Made by a program: the position numbers and the translations under genes
Shown here: in pieces, positions 57,840 to 64,000 of the stretch
Layout of the letters: the number at the start of each line of letters is the position of its first letter
Position numbering within the stretch: position 1 is the stretch's first letter
NCBI GenBank assembly: GCA_946800325.1
Contig: OX326959.1
Span: 14,662,862 to 14,726,861 of the forward strand
DNA from: Luzula sylvatica
Taxonomy: Eukaryota > Streptophyta > Magnoliopsida > Poales > Juncaceae
DNA length: 64,000 bases
Direction: 5' to 3'
Notes under the pieces: generated by a model
The model's input: the letters and a program-made list of their open reading frames with translations, nothing else
Database searches by the model: none
Told to the model about the DNA's origin: nothing

Positions 57840-58600
57840 GAGTCAAATAAATAAGGCCCAAATACACACTTTTTATGTTTAAAAAATTAGGGGAAACAAC
57901 AAACAAGTCTTCCAACATGGCACTCTGACATTGGTTGTTTACAAACTCACTTCTTATGTTTCAAAAATAACAAATACAATTTTTTATTTTTATGTAAATA
58001 TATTTGAGATTAATTGATTTTAGTTCATATTTTAGGTTCAAATTGTAATTAATTGATTACCTCCGATTTTTCATGTTTCAATTGCGAAATTATCCTCTTG
58101 CTTACATTTTTTAGGTAATTTACACGAACTTTTTTGTAGTTATACATTCTATTTTATTTTTTATATTTTTATTATTATTAAATTTAGTTGGGACATTACC
58201 GGAGGAACTCTGATGTTTACAAACTTCAAGGAGACGGTGCAAATTGATGGTTAGGATCAATGTTTTAAATTGCGATATAGCGGTCCATTGCGCTTGGAGT
58301 GTAATTTACATATGATCACCGATATTGCGCGATATTGCGGCCATATTGTGGCGCTATTTAGTAGGTTGCGGTGTTGCGTTTTATAAATATTTATTGCGAT
58401 TTGCGCTATGGCGGCGCAATTGCGCCGCAATTTAAATCATTGGTTAGGATATATCTGCATTTTTCAATATATTCATAAATTTGTTAATTATGAAATAATA
58501 TTTTTTAATTTATTAATGTATGAAAGAAATTTATGACCTAGCAATAGAAATTAGTTCATATATGACAATTTATATGGAATTTGTAACGAGGATTGTACCA
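57840..58600. repeat. Dispersed repeat R2, second copy
   Basis: Its left part matches the right palindrome arm (16985-17177) and the remainder matches the minus strand of 9430-9880. It is interrupted by the MITE at 58258-58441. Confidence 0.75.
58258..58441. mobile_element. MITE with GCGCAAT-rich ends (184 bp)
   Basis: AATGTTTTAAATTGCG at the left and CGCAATTTAAATCATT at the right are inverted repeats; the interior repeats TTGCGC/GCGCAA motifs. GGTTAGGAT flanks both sides (58249-58257, 58442-58450), a 9-bp duplication, and the R2 copy near 9546-9565 has the site once and empty. Confidence 0.85.
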
Positions 58601-59054
58601 TATATATACAGCTCCAGTTGGCTATGAATGTATATTTATTATTTAGTTAGTCAAAGAAATCTCAGTTTTTCAAAATGAATAAGCATTTAAGGCTGAGTAA
58701 TGATATGGTCACAAATATCAACCACAAATGTGTCACACATAACTAAGTTTGTAATTGTTAATTATACATATATGAATCATAAATCAAATATAAACTTAGA
58801 CATTTGTGTTATATTTGTGGTTGATATTTGTGTCCCTATCATTATTCTTTAAGGCTGGAAGAGAATCCAAAACCAACATTTAGAGCATTTTTAATTAATT
58901 TATTTGGATCTGGTCAACAAAATTAATATACTAAACTCGGTTTTTAATTCATTTATTTTGAAATAGTTATAAATAGGGACATATATGGATATAACCGTGT
59001 TTTAAAAAAAAAATTACAAAAATAACCAAGTTTTGAAAGTTATTCTGAAAATGT

Positions 59055-59290
59055 CTTTTGCGCTGAACCATTCAGCGCCTTTTACAAAAGGCGGGGTATG
59101 GTTCAGCGCCTTCCTTAATTACGTGCTAATTGGTGGACTGTGGCGGTTAGTTATGTACTAATTAAAGGCGACATATGGTTTAGCGTTTGGCGCGGAATGG
59201 TTTAGCGCCTTTCCTCCAGATCTTGCCACGTGTAGAAAGCGCTGAATGGTTTAGCGCCTTGCGCTGAATCAAACCCCGCCTTTCCTCCGT
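59055..59290. repeat. GCGCTGAA palindromes in the MULE terminal region
   Basis: GCGCTGAA-CCA-TTCAGCGC forms a perfect 8-bp stem, and related GGTTCAGCGCC/GGCGCGGAATGG motifs recur at least six times in 230 bp. Such clusters may be transposase-binding sites; that is inference. Confidence 0.65.
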
Positions 59291-59319
59291 AACCCTAACG
59301 GCGCGCCTCTCTTCTTTTC

Positions 59320-59416
59320 TTTCTCTTTCTTCCTTCTCTCTTTCTTCTTCTTTCTTTCTTTCTTTCCTTTCTCTTCTCCATTTCTTCCTTCTCTCTTTTC
59401 CTTCTCTCTTCCTTCT

Positions 59417-59449
<33 letters not shown>

Positions 59450-59455
59450 TCCTCG
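59320..59455. promoter_or_regulatory. CT-rich tract upstream of the transposase gene
   Basis: TTTCTTTCTTTC/CTCTCTTCC-type sequence on the plus strand, typical of plant 5' UTRs and core promoters, about 0.7 kb before the transposase start. Confidence 0.5.
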
Positions 59456-59689
59456 GATCCTTTGTTCTTGTTGAAATTTTGGTGCTAAAAACAGATTTTG
59501 AGGTATGTGTTGTTATTTTTTTTTATTTATAATTAATATTTGTTTAAAATGACAGATTTTGATATGATTTTTTTGTTTAAAATGACAGATTTTGATTTAG
59601 ATTCGGATCAGATTTGAAGTTTGTTCACTTATCAAGGTACATTTTTTTTATATTCAATTATTTTCCTTAGATTATTTTAGTTAGGGTTT

Positions 59690-60130
59690 GAATTGCAAAA
59701 ATGAATTAAGTTAGGGTTTGAATTGCAAAAATGACATTTAAATTAGGGTTTGAATTAAATTATGGTTTGAATTAGGGTTTAAATTGCAAAAATAAATTAA
59801 GTTAGAATATGAATTAAGTTATAATACGAATTAAATTAGGGTTTAAATTATGGTTTGAATATGAATTAAATTAGGGTTAGTTAGGGTTTGAATATGAATT
59901 AAGTTAGGGTTTAAATTGCAAAAATGACATATAAATTAGGGTTTGAATTAAATTAGGGTTTAAATTGCAAAAATGAATTAAGTTAGAATATTAAATTAGG
60001 GTTTGAATATGAATTAAGTTAGAATTGAAAAAATTAGGGTTTGAATATGAATTAAATTAGGGTTTGAATATTAAATTAGGGTTTAAATTGCAAAAATTAG
60101 GGTTTGAATTAGGGTTTGAATTGAAAATAA
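59690..60130 (+). repeat. AT-rich minisatellite with many AGGGTTT motifs
   Basis: Variants of AATTAGGGTTTGAATTGCAA and TAAATTAGGGTTTGAATATG recur through 440 bp, giving about 18 AGGGTTT cores (complement AAACCCT, telobox-like). It lies directly upstream of the transposase frame. Confidence 0.85.
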
Positions 60131-60161
60131 ATTTGACACAAGAACAACTTGTAGTGCAAGC

Positions 60162-62570
60162 ATGGAAGGGGCGTCTTTTTGCATTTTTTGGGGGGGTTAT
60201 ATTGTTAGGGACGGAAATATACCCCGTTATGAAGGAGGCAGAAGTACGTTAGTAATTTTACCAAACGGAAGTAATTTTACGGATTTGATAAATTTGGTTC
60301 GTAATTGCACTGGAATAAATAAAGAAATGTATGATATAATACTGAAAACGAATTGGCTTTTTCAATCAGGAGTTTGGGATATTGTTGAAATTAATAGTGA
60401 TTCAAGTTTAAACATGATGATGGCAATTATTACCGGAGGTTACAATCCATTGTTTGTTGAACAAAGAGCTAATTATTCGGGTCATCCCGGGTCATCCGAA
60501 CATTTTGCCGGACCCTCAGAGAGACGCGTAGAATTAGAGGAAGATATGGAGGAGGAGGAAGAAGAAGAAGAAGAAGAAGAAGAAGAAGAAATGGAGGAAT
60601 ACGATGGTAGGAGTGAAAATAGTGTTCCAGAAATTGATATAGATTACGTGATTCGTGAATCTAGTCAAAGTGGGGCGTGGATAAATGGAATGAATATGAC
60701 GGAGGATATCCCCGAAATTTTTGAAGATGACGAATGGGTGGATTTAATGGTATGTGAAGAAGGAGATGACGACAATGATGAAAAAAATGATTTATCTTCC
60801 GAGAAATCTTGGCACGGGCTAATGTTTGAAACGAAGAATGAAATGCAAAACCAATTGAGAGATTGGTCGATTAAGAATTTTGTCCAGTTTCGGGTAGAGA
60901 AAAGTAATACGAGTGAATATCAAATTCGATGTGTTCAAAATGAATGTGAGTGGAGATTGCGTGCAATTGTGCCCAAATCTGGAATCTCGTGGAAAATTAC
61001 TAAATTCAAAGGTGGACATACGTGTGTTAATTCTGGTATTGGATCTCAGAATCGTCAATTAAATGCCGAACACATTTGTTTGATGATCCTTCCCAATTTG
61101 CGTCAAGATATAACTATTAATATTCATAACATTAAAGAATTCGTTTTTAAGGAATATCATATCGAAATTAGTTATAAGGTTGCATAGCAAGCACGGTCAG
61201 ATGCAATTGCCATAATTTATGGAAAATGGGAGGATTCTTATGCCGATTTACCTTCGTATATGAAGATGCTACAAATGAGAGATCCAAGTACCGTTGTCGA
61301 TTTCGATTACGATAACGGCCGTCGGGGTAACTTACATTTCAAACGCGTGTTTTGGGCATTGGGGGTCTCAATTGAAGGATTTCAATACTGTCGTCCGGTT
61401 TTGAGTGTCGATGGTACACATTTGCATGGGACGTATTTAGGTACTCTTTTAATAGCTACTGGAATGGATGCAAATCGGGGGATATTTCCCGTAGCATTCG
61501 CAATTGTTGAGAATGAGAATCGTTCTTCTGGGGAATGGTTTTTGGTTCGGGTAAAAGATTATATTACTAAAAGATTACCAATTTGTATAGTTACGGATAG
61601 ATGGTCAGGTCATCGAGCGGTAATCAACCAAATTTTTCCGAGTGAGCAAGGACACGCGATGCGATATTGCATTCGACATGTTCAACAAAACATTGCTAAA
61701 CAATTTGGTAATAAAGCGTTGGGTGAATTATTTTGGAAAGCGGCCACTCAAAGAAGAAATGAGGGATTGGAAACTCAGTTGGAACGAATGAGACTGATGA
61801 AACCAGAAGTGATTGAATATTTGGATAGAAGCGTGGGTCAAAAATCTTTATGGGCCGTATCTCATGATGGTGGTCGTAGGTTGGGTATTACGACTACCAA
61901 CATTTCAGAGTGCTTTAACGGTGTATTGAAAGGTGCTAGAGGTTTGCCCATAAGATCGTTGGTTGCTCAAATCGTTGGGCGACTAAATACCTATTTTTTT
62001 ACGAGACGTCAACAAGGCCGAGAAAGCAAGCCCCGTTTGGCTTTGAATACTGAAAAATTGCTTCATGCTAGAAAAACCGAGAGTAGAAATATGCAAATAA
62101 CTCAACACTCTAGTACGTTATTTGGTGTTGCGTCTTATGATTTAAATCGATGCGAGACTCTAGTAAATGAAGTTCGTATACCAGAGTTGGCAACAAAATG
62201 TACTTGTTCGTGCGGAATACCCCAATTGGAATATCTTCCGTGCTGTCATGTAATAGCGGTTTATCGAAAAATAAACAAGAGCCATTATGATATGTGTGAT
62301 TCGTTCTATCGTATTGAAGCTTATAGGAGAACGTACGAGCAAATATTGCCAGTGATTCTTGATCGTCGTTATTGGCCGAATGTTCGAGGACCAAAACTAC
62401 TTCCCCCAAGTGACGTGAAGAGAAAAGCTGGGAGACCGGTAAAAACACGAGAACGAACCGAGATGGATGCTGAGGGTCGAAATGCCAATCGGTGTAGTTT
62501 TTGCAAGGAACGAGGTCACACTGTGCGTACTTGTGTCCCGTTTCGTCTTTCTCAAGAACATCGCGATTAA
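60162..62570 (+). pseudogene. MuDR-type (MULE) transposase with one in-frame amber stop
   Basis: The frame covers 802 codons but has TAG at 61185-61187 (codon 342) where relatives usually have Trp (YKVA-stop-QARSDAI). Otherwise it is complete. Residues 1-110 form the N-terminal domain of plant MULE transposases, followed by a Glu-rich stretch (about 127-147). The MuDR DNA-binding zinc module (C-x5-C, then GGHTC) lies at about 225-290. The DDE-type catalytic core starts near 410 (SVDGTH near 414, IVTDRW near 477, CIRHVQQN near 510). A SWIM zinc finger, CTCSCG with CCHV, is at about 680-705, and a CCHC knuckle (CSFCKERGHTVRTC) is near 780. The protein excises and inserts MULEs. The second half also opens at an in-frame ATG (61260). 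Confidence 0.88.
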
Positions 62571-62763
62571 TTTTAGTAATTTCAAGTTTTTGTCAAGTTT
62601 TTGTAAAATATTATGTACTGAACATACTTTGAGTTTAAGATATTATGTATTTTGTGTTTTTTAAATCATGCAATCCATTTTGTGAATGAATGTATGTTTT
62701 GTAGGTTTTTTTTTATATTTCATTTTGTTAATCAATGTATGTTTCGTATTTTTGTTTTGACAG

Positions 62764-64000
62764 ATGCAACATCCAGGACCTATCGATCCGTCCGTTCTCA
62801 CAGATCAAATAAATCATGTGTCGAACGAGGTGGAGAAGCCTTCGATGACGATCCATCAGGGTGGTCGTGATTGGAGTCACTGGACGATGATGACTGCTGA
62901 GATGGAGGTTCGACTGAGGCGAGCGGGTTTTTTTTTCCCGACCAGGGGGGCTTACGTGCAGTTGAATCAAACATTCATCGTTGCACTGATTCAGAGGTGG
63001 CGTCCGGAGACGAACACGTTTCACATGCCTCACGGAGAGATGACGATCACACTTCGCGACGTTTCCTTACTGACCGGTTTCGCTGTTGACGGTGAGCCCT
63101 TGTTTAGGGCCACGACTAGAGATGATGACCCCGCAGCCGAGATGACTCGGTTACTTGGGGCGTGTCCGGCAGATAATCGGCTCACATTAGCATGGTTGCG
63201 TAGGAATTTTCATAGACTACCGGAGGATCCCACAGAGGAGGCGTGGGATCGAATTACGCGAGCGTACATATTGTACTTTCTAGGCTCCATGGCTTTGGCA
63301 AATTCCACGAAAGGGAGATTGAGTATGAATTACGTTTACTTCTTGGAGGATTTCGACATATGTGGGCGTTATGCTTGGGGTGCTGCTGTCCTAGGCCATT
63401 TGTACAGGTCTTTAGGAAGTGCATGTTAGATTGGGCAAACTACGGGATCGGGTTGGTTTTCCCTCGTTCAGGTAATTTTTAATATTTTAATATTTTAATT
63501 TTTAATATTTTTACATATGTTAATATTTTTAATATTTTTTCATTTGTTTGTAGATTTGGGCTTGGTTTCATTTAGCTATTGGACGGCCCATCATGACTGC
63601 GCCGGGGTCTGTTGTTGAGGTGCCACTCATGAACTACTATGTCGGTGGCCACGCGTACACTGAGAGCAACAGGGGGAGTACAGTCATGTATTATGCTGAT
63701 CAGTTCGACAAACTGCAATCCGAACAAGTAAGAAATTTATTTACAAATTGTATTCACTTATAATTTTTTTAATTACAATTGTATTTTTCAGATTACTTGG
63801 AGTCCTTATACGGATGAGCTTACGGCAAATCTACCGCCAGCATGTTTTGTTGGTTCAGAGATTTGGATGGCAAAAGTCCCGTTGATATGCTATAATACCG
63901 CGGAGATGCATCTACCAGACAGGGTTATGCTCCAGTTTGGTTATCGCCAACACATCCCTACAAACCCGATTATGGCGCGTCGCGGGAAATTGAAGAACAC
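62764..64000 (+). pseudogene. Plant mobile domain (PMD, MAIN/MAIL-like) protein, 3' end outside window
   Basis: Exon 1 is 62764-63471, exon 2 is 63554-63727 and exon 3 starts at 63792 and continues past the edge; all three join in phase with GT-AG introns. The protein begins MQHPGPIDPSVLTDQINHVS and has the PMD hallmarks: an early W-x-H/L stretch, TFHMPHGEMTITLRDVSLLTG, LAWLRRNF, RAYILYFLGS, EDFDICGRYAWGAAVLGHLY and IWAWFHLAIGRP. TAG at 63427-63429 (codon 222) interrupts the frame in a region where relatives continue (about LGSAC-stop-IGQTT). PMD proteins occur both as host silencing factors and as passenger genes of transposons; position next to the transposase argues for the latter here. 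Confidence 0.85.

Larger units (their letters stand above)
58976..64000 (+). mobile_element. Autonomous-type MULE with PMD gene (left part, runs off window)
   Basis: The left end is probably near 58976 (GGGACATATATGGATATAAC), where terminus-like sequence shared with 840-1015 and 9955-10190 starts. Rightward come GCGC palindromes, a CT-rich tract, an AGGGTTT minisatellite, the transposase gene and a PMD gene in the same orientation. The right end is outside the window, so the target duplication cannot be checked. Confidence 0.65.

Noticed and set aside
61185..61187. Programmed readthrough of the transposase TAG
   Set aside because: The next codon CAA fits part of a known leaky context (TAG CAR YYA) but the following GCA does not, and the PMD stop has a different context. 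A simple nonsense change is more likely.

Overview
The window is plant nuclear DNA, most likely from a eudicot. It is AT-rich, intron-bearing and dominated by transposable elements. The recognisable proteins are plant ones: S-adenosylmethionine synthetase, a plant-type monoacylglycerol lipase/caffeoylshikimate esterase, a SAWADEE-domain protein, an L1-type LINE with a C-terminal RNase H, and a Mutator-like transposase paired with a plant mobile domain (PMD) protein. I see no rRNA, tRNA or CRISPR. The species cannot be fixed from sequence alone.

Layout. 0-6 kb: a broken SAM synthetase fragment, then a nearly full-length SAM synthetase gene with TATA box, leader intron (carrying a hAT element) and a premature stop; a convergent alpha/beta-hydrolase pseudogene; a MITE. 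6-9.4 kb: AT-rich non-genic DNA and a dispersed repeat. 9.8-17.2 kb: a giant imperfect palindrome with arms of about 2 kb around a very GC-rich minisatellite core; a 2.8-kb Mutator-like element (MULE) sits in the left arm only. 18.7-26.5 kb: a LINE with both ORFs intact, flanked by a 593-bp direct repeat that looks like a huge target-site duplication. 26.5-29.3 kb: low complexity, a 40-G run and a 0.9-kb minisatellite with interstitial telomere repeats. 29.3-36.1 kb: gene fragments (DNA topoisomerase II, AP-4 sigma first exon, unidentified minus-strand exons) and a SAWADEE-domain gene. 36-58.9 kb: AT-rich DNA crowded with hAT, Harbinger-like, MULE-foldback and Helitron insertions, several nested and several confirmed by target-site duplications or by an empty site in a paralogous repeat. 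59-64 kb: the left part of an autonomous-type MULE carrying its transposase and a PMD gene, running off the right edge.

Nearly every conserved gene except the LINE carries one or a few disabling lesions (nonsense codons or small indels). The LINE, with two open frames, a poly(A) tail and a near-identical flanking duplication, is the youngest large insertion. The MULE transposase and PMD gene share an orientation and a source of mobility. The other MULE-like elements are non-autonomous, and some hold genic DNA, as Pack-MULEs do.
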